Assembly: GCF_014489635.1 (NCBI RefSeq)
Contig: NZ_CP060828.1
Span: forward strand, 3,944,001-4,008,000
Direction: 5' to 3'
From: Streptomyces roseirectus
GTDB taxonomy: Bacteria > Actinomycetota > Actinomycetes > Streptomycetales > Streptomycetaceae
DNA length: 64,000 nt
Position numbers and translations under genes: made by a program. The notes beneath the pieces were generated by a model, which had not been told where the DNA came from, did no database searches, and was given only the letters and a program-made list of their open reading frames with translations. Below, in pieces: positions 6,343-14,164 of this stretch. Within the stretch, counting starts at the first letter, position 1. Every line of letters starts with the position of its first letter.

Positions 6343-8397
6343 ATGGCTCACCAGTGGACTGACCAGGAAGGCCGGGCCTACCCCCTCAGTGTCCCCGCCT
6401 TCACGAACGAGGGTGCGGGCGGCGGCGTCGGCGCCTACCTGCTGAACCGGGCCAAGCCGTATCTGCCGCCGTGGCTGGGCTGGGTCGCCACCGGCCTGGC
6501 CGGAGTCGTCGGACACCAGCGGTGGCCCGACAGCGCGGCGGGCGGCGTCGGCCTCACCCTCACCTCGGTCGCTCTGACCGGCGTGGCGTGGGCGGCAGGC
6601 AAAGGGATCAGCAAGCAGCGCCGTCTGCACTCGGCCGTCACCGTGGCCGCCGGATCGGCCTGGGTGACCGCCGCCTGCCTGGCCGGACCGACGGCCGGAC
6701 CGGTCGACGACCTGTTCCTGATGGGCGGACCGGCCATGGCGCTGTCGTGGAACGTGCGCATGATCATGCGCCACAACTCCGAAGGCACCGCCGGGAGTTC
6801 GGACGGGGGCCTGCTGGAGAAGGTCGGGCTCGCGCGGGCGAAGATCGGCGCGGCGAAGGTGGAGCCCAACCGGGTCACCGCACCGCTCGCGTTGCAGCCG
6901 GGAGAGCAGACCAACGACGACGTCGCCAAGGCGCTGGCGCGGATCGCGTCCGCGCTCGATCTGCCGAAGGCTGCCGTGCGCTACACCCCGGACCCGGACT
7001 CCGTGCGGCGCGGGGAGCTGGTCATCGTCCCCGAGGACATGCTGTCGGAGGTCGTCGAGTGGGAAGGCCCCTCCAACCTCGGGGGGTCGATCGCCGATCC
7101 GCTGGTCATCGGCCGTTACGACGACGGTGCGCCGCTGGTCATGTGGCTTCCCGGTGACCCGGACGCGGGACGCAACTCCACCCACGTCCTGATCGCGGGC
7201 GGCACGGGTTCCGGCAAGGGGGATGCCGCGCTGAACCTTCTGACGGAGATCCTTTCCCGCCGGGACGTGATCGTGTGGTTCTCCGATCCCAAGGCGTTCC
7301 AGGACTTCGCCCCGCTCCGCGCGGGACTGGACTGGGGTGTCGAGGGCGGCAGCCCGACAGAGGTCATGGTGGCCGCCGTCGAAGCCGTCATTCCGGCCCG
7401 GACCCGCTGGCTCGGTGCCCACGGCTACCGCCAGTGGGTCCCCGAGGCGGCGCAGGCACAGCACGACCCCGGGCATTCCTGCCGCCCGGACGGCACGGCG
7501 TGCGGGTGCGCGGGGATGCCGTTCCTGATCGGCTGGTTCGAGGAATCCGCCAACACCCTGCGCAACCTCGGGGACGACGTGTTCACGGGGATGACGCAGG
7601 AAGCCCGTTCGGCCGGTGCGGCCATCTTCGTGTCGCTTCAGCGGCCGTCCTACGACCAGATGTCCACCTCCACCCGCGCCTCCCTCCCGTCCGTGATCGC
7701 CCTGGGCTGCGACCCTCGCGACGAAGGGTTCGCGCTGCCGGAGACCGTCATCGACGCCGGCGCGCACCCCGGAGCATGGGGCAACCGGCGTCCTGGCTAC
7801 TGCTACGTGGTCTCCCCGGGCATCCCCGAGGACCGGTACGCCTCCCCGGGACGCACCTTCCGCTTCACCCCGCGCACCGTGCCCGTCATGGAGCAACTGG
7901 CCGCGTGGGCACAGCACCACGGTGCCACCGCCGACCCCGTCACCGCTGGCGCCGCCGCCTCGGTCGCGGGCCGCGCCTACACCGGCCGCACCACCGACAG
8001 CGGCACCGGCCCGCAGCCGGCCGCGCCACGCGCCACCGAGGAGGACGCCATGGAGCCGGCCGGTCTGCTCGTCGACCCGGAAGACGCCGGTATCGACCCC
8101 GAGACCGAACTCCCCGGCGACGAACCCGGCGACGACACCCCGATCTTCGGGCAGGAAGCCGGGCACAAGCCCTCCCCCGAAGAGGCCCGGCGGCTGTTCG
8201 CCCAGGCTCTGACGGAGTTCGAGGACGAAGGCCGCATGGTCGTCGGCCCGAAGGACTTCACCGACTGGTGCGACCGGCACAGCCTCTCCCGCTCCTGGGT
8301 GTCCCTGCGCCTCAAGGAGGCCGCCCAAGAGGGACGGCTGGACGCCACCAACACCACCGGCCGGTGGCGGATCGTCCCCGCCCTCACACCCGCCTGA
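6343..8397 (+). CDS. traB: TraB/TraSA-type FtsK-like double-stranded DNA translocase
   Basis: A 684-residue protein with AGGAGG before the ATG. The N-terminal third has hydrophobic segments (about 45-145), followed by an FtsK/SpoIIIE-type motor with Walker A GGTGSGKG at 286-293, a Walker B region near FLIGWFEES, and a Q-rich sensor (VSLQRPSYDQMS). The extreme C-terminus (about 635-675) forms a winged helix like the module by which Streptomyces TraB and FtsK read short DNA repeats. This family moves double-stranded DNA between mycelia from a cis site called clt. Repeats at 8384-8528 immediately downstream are candidate targets. Confidence 0.92.
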   Translation: MAHQWTDQEGRAYPLSVPAFTNEGAGGGVGAYLLNRAKPYLPPWLGWVATGLAGVVGHQRWPDSAAGGVGLTLTSVALTGVAWAAGKGISKQRRLHSAVTVAAGSAWVTAACLAGPTAGPVDDLFLMGGPAMALSWNVRMIMRHNSEGTAGSSDGGLLEKVGLARAKIGAAKVEPNRVTAPLALQPGEQTNDDVAKALARIASALDLPKAAVRYTPDPDSVRRGELVIVPEDMLSEVVEWEGPSNLGGSIADPLVIGRYDDGAPLVMWLPGDPDAGRNSTHVLIAGGTGSGKGDAALNLLTEILSRRDVIVWFSDPKAFQDFAPLRAGLDWGVEGGSPTEVMVAAVEAVIPARTRWLGAHGYRQWVPEAAQAQHDPGHSCRPDGTACGCAGMPFLIGWFEESANTLRNLGDDVFTGMTQEARSAGAAIFVSLQRPSYDQMSTSTRASLPSVIALGCDPRDEGFALPETVIDAGAHPGAWGNRRPGYCYVVSPGIPEDRYASPGRTFRFTPRTVPVMEQLAAWAQHHGATADPVTAGAAASVAGRAYTGRTTDSGTGPQPAAPRATEEDAMEPAGLLVDPEDAGIDPETELPGDEPGDDTPIFGQEAGHKPSPEEARRLFAQALTEFEDEGRMVVGPKDFTDWCDRHSLSRSWVSLRLKEAAQEGRLDATNTTGRWRIVPALTPA

Positions 8398-8528
8398 CAC
8401 CCGTAACGCGTTACGCCCGCCTAACACCCAAACCCCTAGGCAGGCGCACGTGTTACCCGCCCTAACAGCGGCCGATCACACCCCTCACACCCACACGTCA
8501 CACCCACCCACGGGCCCGCGTCACACCC
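8384..8528 (+). repeat. TCACACCC octamer cluster, candidate TraB recognition (clt) site
   Basis: The octamer TCACACCC occurs at 8384-8391, 8476-8483, 8485-8492, 8498-8505 and 8521-8528: five copies in 145 bp, four within 53 bp. Related TGACACCC and TAACACCC lie between them. Streptomyces TraB proteins bind short tandem 8-bp repeats at clt, usually near traB. Position and repeat length fit; the sequence is not one I know from a described element. Confidence 0.5.
8402..8415. promoter_or_regulatory. 14-bp palindrome after traB
   Basis: CGTAACGCGTTACG is a perfect palindrome starting 5 bp after the traB stop. It sits at the left edge of the TCACACCC cluster and may be an operator or part of the transfer site. 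No promoter elements are obvious. Confidence 0.35.
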
Positions 8529-8541
8529 ACGACGCGGGCCC
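8512..8541 (+). terminator. Hairpin after traB
   Basis: An 11-bp perfect stem (GGGCCCGCGTC / GACGCGGGCCC) around an 8-nt loop, whose 3' arm ends 23 bp before the GTG of the next gene. It overlaps the last TCACACCC repeat, so it could serve as terminator or as structured DNA in the transfer site. Confidence 0.55.
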
Positions 8542-8564
8542 CTTCTGCCCGGAGGGAACCACAC

Positions 8565-9029
8565 GTGTCCCGTACCGAACGGCCCACGGCCGTCGAAGTC
8601 CACCACCCCATCCCGATCACCACCCACCCGCCTGCCGTGCTCCCGGTGCCCGTGCAGCCGGACACGGTCCCGGGGGTGGCGAGCGTCGTCCTCCCGGACG
8701 GCCGCGTCGTCACCGGCTACGCCATCCACCCCATGCAGCCGCCCCCGGTCGCCCCGAAGCCGGCCGTGTCCCGCGCGGCCGTGAACATCGCCCTCGGGGG
8801 CGTCGGGTTCGCCGCCTTCTGCGGGGGCCTGTTCTTCCTCACCACGTTCATCACCGCCCTCACCGGGCTGATCATCCAGCTCACCATCCTCGCCGCCGTC
8901 ATCTTCGGCGGGTTCGTCGCCGTGCAGGTCTTCAGCGCCCCCAGCACCAAGGGCCACGGCGACAAGACCGGCGGGAACACGTTCAACATCCGCAAGGCCG
9001 TCATCAAGCGCAGCCACTTCCACGGCTAG
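8565..9029 (+). CDS. SpdB-like small membrane protein
   Basis: A 154-residue protein starting at GTG 8565 with GGAGG 9 nt upstream. A Pro-rich 70-residue N-terminus is followed by two hydrophobic helices (about 78-98 and 102-124) and a short basic tail (IRKAVIKRSHFHG). This matches small SpdB-type spread proteins, which in Streptomyces plasmids act with TraB in distributing DNA along septate hyphae. AGGAGG after the stop initiates the next gene. Confidence 0.65.
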   Translation: MSRTERPTAVEVHHPIPITTHPPAVLPVPVQPDTVPGVASVVLPDGRVVTGYAIHPMQPPPVAPKPAVSRAAVNIALGGVGFAAFCGGLFFLTTFITALTGLIIQLTILAAVIFGGFVAVQVFSAPSTKGHGDKTGGNTFNIRKAVIKRSHFHG

Positions 9030-9042
9030 GAGGCCGAACCCC

Positions 9043-9300
9043 GTGATCCGACTGCGTATCCGCATCGTCGGCGGGCCACGCCGCGCGCTGGCCCTCACCG
9101 ACACACCCCGCCGCGACTGCCCCGACTGCCACGGCACCGGAAGCATCGAGGACGCCTTCGTCGACGAATTCGGCGAGTACGCCGGGAGCAACTGGTGGTT
9201 CTGCGACTGCCAGAGCGACTGGACCCTCCCCCTCCTGCCCCTGCCCCGGTGGCCGCGACGCCGCCCGCGCGGCGGCTACAGCGACGAACCCCCCTTCTGA
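9043..9300 (+). CDS. Small zinc-finger protein with SSB-like C-terminal tip
   Basis: An 85-residue protein starting at GTG 9043 with AGGAGG 9 nt upstream. It has CPDCHGTG, the DnaJ-type half zinc knuckle, and a second Cys pair CDC about 35 residues later. It ends in SDEPPF, very like the acidic D/E-PPF tip by which SSB recruits partner proteins, and the adjacent ssb ends in NEPPF. Whether this tail competes for SSB partners is an inference. No enzymatic domain is present. Confidence 0.7.
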   Translation: MIRLRIRIVGGPRRALALTDTPRRDCPDCHGTGSIEDAFVDEFGEYAGSNWWFCDCQSDWTLPLLPLPRWPRRRPRGGYSDEPPF

Positions 9301-9322
9301 ATCCTGCGAGTTGAGGAGAACC

Positions 9323-9781
9323 ATGTCGTTCGGAGAGACCCCGGTCACGATCGTCGGCAACCTGACCGGTGACCCGGAACTGAAGTACACCAACAACGGC
9401 CAGGCGCTGGCCCGGTTCACGGTCGCGTCGACCCCGCGCACCTTCGACCGCGAGGCGAACCAGTGGAAGGACGGCACGTCGACGTTCTTCCGGTGCGCCG
9501 CGTGGCGCCAGCTCGCGGAACACGTCGCGGAGTCCCTGGGCAAGGGCTCACGGGTGGTGCTGTCCGGCCGGATCCGCCAGCACGACTGGCAGACCCCGGA
9601 GGGCGAGAACCGCTCGATGCTCGCGGTGGAGGTCGACGAGATCGGCGCCTCCCTTCGCTTCACCACCGTCCGCATCGACGCCAAGCGCACCGGCGGCCAA
9701 AGCGGCAGCGCCCCGACGGGCAACGACCCGTGGAACACCGGCAGCAACCGCCCCGAGCCGGGCAACGAACCCCCGTTCTAG
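9323..9781 (+). CDS. ssb: Single-stranded DNA-binding protein
   Basis: A 152-residue protein starting at the ATG at 9323 with GAGGAG upstream. It has a single OB fold (about 5-110): VTIVGNLTGDPELKYT, FTVASTPR, FFRCAAWRQLAEHVAESLGKG and VVLSGRIRQ are hallmark SSB segments. A short disordered linker ends in the partner-binding tip EPPF. An element-borne SSB fits the adjoining Prim-Pol replication module and single-stranded stages after transfer. Confidence 0.93.
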   Translation: MSFGETPVTIVGNLTGDPELKYTNNGQALARFTVASTPRTFDREANQWKDGTSTFFRCAAWRQLAEHVAESLGKGSRVVLSGRIRQHDWQTPEGENRSMLAVEVDEIGASLRFTTVRIDAKRTGGQSGSAPTGNDPWNTGSNRPEPGNEPPF

Positions 9782-9873
9782 CAACGCCCGGGGCGACCGC
9801 CCCATCTCGCCAAAGACACGCGGTCGCCCCGGTTTCCAGACCCGTTTCAGTGAACTGGAGACCACCCAGCATG
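9778..9873 (+). repeat. 96-bp direct repeat, left copy
   Basis: Bases 9778-9873 recur at 11148-11243 with two substitutions (offset 1370). The unit runs from the stop codon of the preceding gene, through a terminator hairpin, to the ribosome binding site and ATG of the next. The two copies bracket the methyltransferase gene exactly, so that gene sits in a repeat-bounded cassette. Confidence 0.9.
9789..9831 (+). terminator. Hairpin in the left direct repeat
   Basis: A 12-bp stem CGGGGCGACCGC / GCGGTCGCCCCG with a 19-nt loop follows ssb by 7 bp. The right copy (11159-11201) has one A-C mismatch in the stem. Probable terminator or attenuator. Confidence 0.6.
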
Positions 9874-11151
9874 CCCCATCCCTCCGTGCCGCCGGAGGGC
9901 GGCAACATCAGTCTGTGCACCGGGTCCGGTGCGCTGGACCAGGCAGTGGAAGCCGTCACCGGCCTGCCCACGGTCCTGGTCGGCGAGAAGGACCCGGCCG
10001 CCTCCCGGCTGCTCGCCGCCCGCCTGCCCCACGCCCGCAACCTCGGGGACATCACCGCCGTCGACTGGGCGGCGCTCGCCGCCGAGATCGCGCGTCCGGC
10101 GGCGCTGACCGCCGGGTTTCCCTGCCAGGACATCTCCAACGCCGGACCTCGGGGAGGGATCGCCGGTGACCGTTCCGGACTCTGGAAAACCATCGCCCAC
10201 GGAGCCATTCGCCGTCTTCGACCCCGTCTCGTCTTCCTGGAGAACGTCGCCGCCCTCCGGTCCCGGGGACTCGACGTCGTCGCCGCCGACCTGGCCGCGC
10301 TCGGGTATGACGCGCGGTGGATGTGCCTACGCGCTGGAGATCCCGAAGTCGGCGCCTGTCACCGCCGCGACCGCTGGTTCGCCGTTGCGTATCCCGCTGC
10401 TGAAGACCCCCACCTCGCAGTTGGGACGCAACGGCGGACCGCAGCACCCGGACAAACGCAAGGCGGGCGGGCACGGGCCGACGCTGGAGGACGAAGTGGT
10501 CTTCTTGCTGCCCCCGACGGACGAAGCCTGAGGCTGCTGCCCACCCCGGCCGCCGCCGACGGAACCGGCGGCCCCGGCGTCTCCCCGAAACGGCGCGGCG
10601 GAATGAACCTGCGGACCGCCGTCACCCTGCTGCCCACCCCCGCCGCGCGTGACTGGAAGTCCGGCGCCTCCAACCTCGTAGGCACCAACTCCCGCCCGCT
10701 GAACGAAGTCGTCGTCAACCTCCTGCCCACCCCCAAGGCGTCGGACGGACCGCACGGCGGACCCAGTCAGCGCGACACGTCAGGCCGCTACTACCTCCCC
10801 GGTCAGGCCGTCCGCCTTGACGGACAGTGGGTGGCGACCAACGGCACCGACTACGGCCCCGCGATCCGCCGATGGGAACAGGTGCTGGGACGGCCCGCGC
10901 CGGAACCGACCGAGCCCGGGACCAAGGGCAACCGCCGGCTGTCCCCGGAGTTCGTGGAATGGATGATGGGCGCCGACCTGGGCTGGGTTACCGGCGCGGA
11001 CCTGGGCCTGTCCCGCTCCGACCAGCTCAAGATCCTCGGCAACGGCGTCGTCATCCGCCAAGCCGCCCTCGCCTACCACGCGTTGCTCGCCACGCTCGCC
11101 GCCGAGACCGCAGCACCCGCACCGACCCAACTCGCCCTGGACATCGCCTAG
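9871..11151 (+). CDS. Solo C5-cytosine DNA methyltransferase with LLPTP repeats and probable compensating frameshifts
   Basis: A 426-residue product from the ATG at 9871. It has the catalytic GFPCQDISNAG (Cys 85), the ENV motif (Glu 124), HRRDRWF (motif VIII) and a C-terminal ILGNGVVIRQAAL motif, as in phage-type C5 methyltransferases. There is no restriction partner nearby. The variable region holds LLPTP modules of about 31-36 residues: three in frame, and a fourth, LLKTP to DEVVF, only in the +1 frame at 10397-10504. This suggests a one-base insertion near 10390 and a compensating deletion near 10512. Either the target-recognition region is scrambled, or there are sequencing errors. Confidence 0.85.
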   Translation: MPHPSVPPEGGNISLCTGSGALDQAVEAVTGLPTVLVGEKDPAASRLLAARLPHARNLGDITAVDWAALAAEIARPAALTAGFPCQDISNAGPRGGIAGDRSGLWKTIAHGAIRRLRPRLVFLENVAALRSRGLDVVAADLAALGYDARWMCLRAGDPEVGACHRRDRWFAVAYPAAEDPHLAVGTQRRTAAPGQTQGGRARADAGGRSGLLAAPDGRSLRLLPTPAAADGTGGPGVSPKRRGGMNLRTAVTLLPTPAARDWKSGASNLVGTNSRPLNEVVVNLLPTPKASDGPHGGPSQRDTSGRYYLPGQAVRLDGQWVATNGTDYGPAIRRWEQVLGRPAPEPTEPGTKGNRRLSPEFVEWMMGADLGWVTGADLGLSRSDQLKILGNGVVIRQAALAYHALLATLAAETAAPAPTQLALDIA

Positions 11152-11243
11152 CAACGCCCGGGACGACCGCCCCATCTCGCCAAAGACACGCGGTCGCCCC
11201 GGTTTCCAGACCCGTTTCAGAGAACTGGAGACCACCCAGCATG
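11148..11243 (+). repeat. 96-bp direct repeat, right copy
   Basis: Second copy of 9778-9873, differing at two bases. It lies between the methyltransferase stop and the ATG of the Prim-Pol gene. Recombination between the copies would delete the methyltransferase and place the Prim-Pol gene directly after ssb. Confidence 0.9.
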
Positions 11244-12158
11244 ACGCATGACGCACGATCCGCGCTGCTGTCCGCAGCGCTCCAAGCCGCCGCCTGCGGC
11301 TGGCACGTCCACCCCCTGCGTCCCGGCGGCAAGGGCTCAGCCCTGCACGGCGAACGCGCCTGCCCCCGCACCGGCGTATGCGCCGACGGCCACGTGAAGT
11401 GGGAACAGCGCGCCACCACCGACCCCGGCCGCATCCGCGCGGCCTGGTCGGCGGGCGCGTTCAACGTCGGCATCGCCACCGGCCCCTCCCACCTGGTCGT
11501 CGTCGACCTCGACATCCCCAAACCACAGGAGGGCAAGGGCAGTTCGGACGCGCCTTGCGGCGCGGCGTCCTTCGCGGCGCTCTGCGAGCGCGCCGGACAC
11601 CCGTGGCCCGCCACTCACACGGTGCGGACTCCGAGCGGCGGCACGCACCTGTACTTCACCGCCCCGCTTGGTGTCCGACTGCCCTGCACGGCCCGTACCG
11701 TCGCGGCGAACGTCGACACCCGCGCCTGGGGCGGGAACATCGTCGCCGCAGGCAGCACCACCCCCCACGGCACCTACGACACGGTCGACGACACCCCGGC
11801 CGTCCCCCTGCCCGGATGGCTGCTGCACCACCTCCACACCCCGCCCAAGCCCGCCGTCACGGCGCCCGCGCCGCTGATCGTCCCCGGCGGAACCACCCGC
11901 CGCGCCGCCGTCGCCCTCGAACGCGAGACAGCCGACGTGAGCCGGACCGGCGAAGGGGGCCGCAACAGCCGGCTGCTGGCGGGCGCCCGCTCCCTGGGAC
12001 GCTTCGTCGCGTGGGGCGAGATCCCCCGGCACATGGTGGAGCAGGCTTTTCAGGCCGCCGGGGAAGCGAGCGGACTGCCCCCGGCGGAATGCCGGACCAC
12101 CATCCGAAGCGCCCTCGACTGGTCGATCCGCACCGCCCGCCCCCGGGACGCCGCGTGA
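11241..12158 (+). CDS. Prim-Pol (primase-polymerase) AICE replication protein, RepPP type
   Basis: A 305-residue protein. The N-terminal 200 residues form a bifunctional primase/polymerase (AEP) domain: VVVDLDIP supplies metal-binding Asp 89 and Asp 91, and SGGTHLYF (His 136) is the nucleotide-binding motif. The C-terminal part (about 240-300) is a PriCT-like helical domain with a conserved GEGGRNSRL start. AICEs replicate by RepSA, RepAM or Prim-Pol (RepPP) systems, and this is the last type. It begins at the end of the right 96-bp repeat and overlaps the next gene at GTGA. Confidence 0.9.
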   Translation: MTHDARSALLSAALQAAACGWHVHPLRPGGKGSALHGERACPRTGVCADGHVKWEQRATTDPGRIRAAWSAGAFNVGIATGPSHLVVVDLDIPKPQEGKGSSDAPCGAASFAALCERAGHPWPATHTVRTPSGGTHLYFTAPLGVRLPCTARTVAANVDTRAWGGNIVAAGSTTPHGTYDTVDDTPAVPLPGWLLHHLHTPPKPAVTAPAPLIVPGGTTRRAAVALERETADVSRTGEGGRNSRLLAGARSLGRFVAWGEIPRHMVEQAFQAAGEASGLPPAECRTTIRSALDWSIRTARPRDAA

Positions 12159-12511
12159 ACCCCCGGCGGCCTGAAAAGCCCACCCGCCCCGTCCCGGCGG
12201 GACCGCGCCCGATCCCGCCCGACACCGGCAACAGCCGTGGCATGAAGGGCGACGCCGAAGGCGTCCTTCCATCCCTTCCCCCCGCCGACCGCGCGAGCGG
12301 CCCGACACGGGGCGACGGGCGCTTCCCCGTGGCCTGGCTCCACATCAGCGCGCCGCGCCACGGCACCCCCACCGCCACCTCGACGTGCCTGTGCGGGTGG
12401 GACCGCAGCGCCACCGGCCACGGCAAGGTGCATGCCCTGATCGCCGCCCACACCGCCCACCGCGACACCTGCCCCCTCCGCACCAACCAGGAAGGGAGGG
12501 CCGCAGCATGA
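12155..12511 (+). CDS. Small zinc-binding protein of the replication module
   Basis: A 118-residue protein from the GTG overlapping the Prim-Pol stop (GTGA at 12155-12158). The first 55 residues are Pro/Arg-rich and disordered. The C-terminal half carries CLCG, two His near HALIAAHTAHRD and a final Cys in TCPL, consistent with one zinc site. It is coupled to the DUF3631 gene by ATGA. Likely DNA binding in replication, by context only. Confidence 0.65.
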   Translation: MNPRRPEKPTRPVPAGPRPIPPDTGNSRGMKGDAEGVLPSLPPADRASGPTRGDGRFPVAWLHISAPRHGTPTATSTCLCGWDRSATGHGKVHALIAAHTAHRDTCPLRTNQEGRAAA

Positions 12512-13761
12512 GCGACCCCACCCCCAACCCCACCACCCCGCCCATCGACGGCGCCGCCCTGCTGAACGAGGTCGAAGCCTTCCACCGCCGCTTCAACGTC
12601 TTCCCCACCGAAGCCGCCTACGTGGCCGTCGCCCTGTGGGACGCCCACGCCCACCTGATCGATTGCTTCGACTCCACCCCGCGCCTCGCGTTCCTCTCCC
12701 CGGAACCCGGATCGGGCAAGTCCCGCGCCCTGGAGATCGTGGAAACGCTTACACCGCACTCCCACACCCTGGTCAGCAGCTCCGCCAACGCTCTGTACCG
12801 GCTGGTCGAAGCGACCGAGGGCCTGCCCACACTGCTCTTCGACGAGATCGACACCGTGTTCGGCCCCAAGGCGGGTGACAACGAGCCGGTACGCGGGTTC
12901 ATCAACACCGGCCACCGCCGACGGGGGAAGGCCCTGCGCTGCGTCGGAGAGAACCAGACCCCTTCGTGGTTCGCGTCGTTCTGCGCGGTCGCCATGGCCG
13001 GTCTGGGCTCGCTGCCGGAAACCATCCTGGACCGCTGCGTCATCGTCCGCATGCGCAAGCGGGCCCCCAACGAGACAGTGGAGCCCTACCGCGAGCGCAT
13101 CCACGAGAAGGAGGGTCACGCGCTGCGTGACCGGCTCGCCAAGTGGGCCGACACCGTCCGCGACGACGTCTCGGGCGCCTGGCCCACGCTCCCCGAAGGG
13201 CTCAGCGACCGGCCAGCCGACGTGTGGGAACCGCTCCTTGCCGTTGCCGAAGCCGTCGGCGGGGACTGGCCTGAACGAGCCCGCGCCGCGTGCCTGGAGA
13301 TGCTGAAAGCGGCCGACGACACCGACGAATTCTCGCTCGGTATCCGGCTGCTGACAGACCTGCGCGACAAGCTCTTCAGCGCCGGCGCCGAACGGATCGC
13401 CACCTCCGTCATCATCGAGTGCCTGCTTGGCATGGATGACGCGCCATGGGTCGACCTAGACGACAAGCCCCTCAACCCGCGCACGCTCGCCCGGATGCTG
13501 AGCCAGTACGTCACCCCGGCCAACCGGCCGATCAAACCGCGTACCTTCCGCACCCCGTCCGGCACGGTCAAGGGGTACTTCGCGGCCGACCTTGCCGACG
13601 CCTGGATGCGCTACTGCCCGCCCCCCTCCGGGGAATCCGGAACAGCCGGAACAGCCGGAACAGCGCAGGTCAACGCCGGTGAATCTGTTTCGGATACTCC
13701 GGCCGACAGCCGGAACACCACGGCAGAAGCCGGAACACTGCCCCTGCCTCAGGTCGGCTGA
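12508..13761 (+). CDS. DUF3631 P-loop ATPase/helicase-like replication protein
   Basis: A 417-residue protein from ATG 12508 with GGGAGG upstream. Walker A is PEPGSGKS (Lys 71) and Walker B LLFDEID (Asp 112, Glu 113). The C-terminal DUF3631 region includes GIRLLTDLRDKLF and the conserved NPRTLARMLSQY and TVKGYF. DUF3631 proteins accompany Prim-Pol proteins in actinobacterial phages and AICEs and probably act as the replicative helicase or loader. The tail (about 375-417) is low complexity with Gly-Thr-Ala repeats. A terminator follows. Confidence 0.85.
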   Translation: MSDPTPNPTTPPIDGAALLNEVEAFHRRFNVFPTEAAYVAVALWDAHAHLIDCFDSTPRLAFLSPEPGSGKSRALEIVETLTPHSHTLVSSSANALYRLVEATEGLPTLLFDEIDTVFGPKAGDNEPVRGFINTGHRRRGKALRCVGENQTPSWFASFCAVAMAGLGSLPETILDRCVIVRMRKRAPNETVEPYRERIHEKEGHALRDRLAKWADTVRDDVSGAWPTLPEGLSDRPADVWEPLLAVAEAVGGDWPERARAACLEMLKAADDTDEFSLGIRLLTDLRDKLFSAGAERIATSVIIECLLGMDDAPWVDLDDKPLNPRTLARMLSQYVTPANRPIKPRTFRTPSGTVKGYFAADLADAWMRYCPPPSGESGTAGTAGTAQVNAGESVSDTPADSRNTTAEAGTLPLPQVG

Positions 13762-13777
13762 CACCCCCGGAAACCGA

Positions 13778-13806
13778 GCCCTGTCACACGTGCTGCGTGA
13801 CAGGGC
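13778..13806 (+). terminator. Terminator after the DUF3631 gene
   Basis: A 10-bp stem GCCCTGTCAC / GTGACAGGGC with a 9-nt loop, 17 bp after the stop. Confidence 0.65.
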
Positions 13807-13888
13807 CATCCGAAACAGAAACTCGATCCGGAACAAATCCAGGGCTCTGACCTGCACTGTTTCGCTGTTTCGGCTGTTTCGGATCTGT

Positions 13889-13920
13889 CAGGGGGTGGGC
13901 GTCTCACCGCCCACCCCCTG
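13889..13920 (+). terminator. Second terminator upstream of xis
   Basis: A perfect 13-bp stem CAGGGGGTGGGCG / CGCCCACCCCCTG around a 6-nt loop, ending 34 bp before the xis start. It should insulate xis-int from replication-gene transcription. No clear xis promoter is visible in the remaining 34 bp, so either readthrough or a promoter inside 13807-13888 drives xis-int. Confidence 0.7.
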
Positions 13921-13954
13921 GTTCGCCTCTCCGACGTTTCCCCAAGGAGACGAA

Positions 13955-14164
13955 ATGGCTACGTCCTCCCGCCGACGCCGCACGCCGAAAGACGAACTCC
14001 TCCCCCTCAGTGACGTCTTGGACGAACTCAGCATCAGCCGCGCCACCTGGTACCGGTGGCAGAACCGTGGCTACGCGCCGGAAGCCCGCCGCACCCCGTC
14101 CGGTCGCATTTGCGTGCGCCGAAGTGTCCTTGACGCATTCAAAGATGAAATGGAAGCCGCGTGA
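13955..14164 (+). CDS. xis: Excisionase (helix-turn-helix Xis)
   Basis: A 69-residue basic protein from the ATG at 13955 with AAGGAG 5 nt upstream. It has a MerR-like winged helix (LSDVLDELSISRATWYRWQNRG), as in AICE excisionases. It overlaps the integrase start (GTGA at 14161-14164), the usual coupled xis-int arrangement. It is expected to direct integrase towards excision at the tRNA-Tyr site. Confidence 0.88.
   Translation: MATSSRRRRTPKDELLPLSDVLDELSISRATWYRWQNRGYAPEARRTPSGRICVRRSVLDAFKDEMEAA

Noticed and set aside
5449..8427. A 992-codon minus-strand frame opposite traB and its neighbours
   Set aside because: Mirror of the transfer genes. It has no conserved motif, while traB has Walker A, a winged helix and ribosome binding sites.
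9043..9300. DnaJ homologue
   Set aside because: Only one CxxCHGTG knuckle; no J domain or C-terminal substrate domain.
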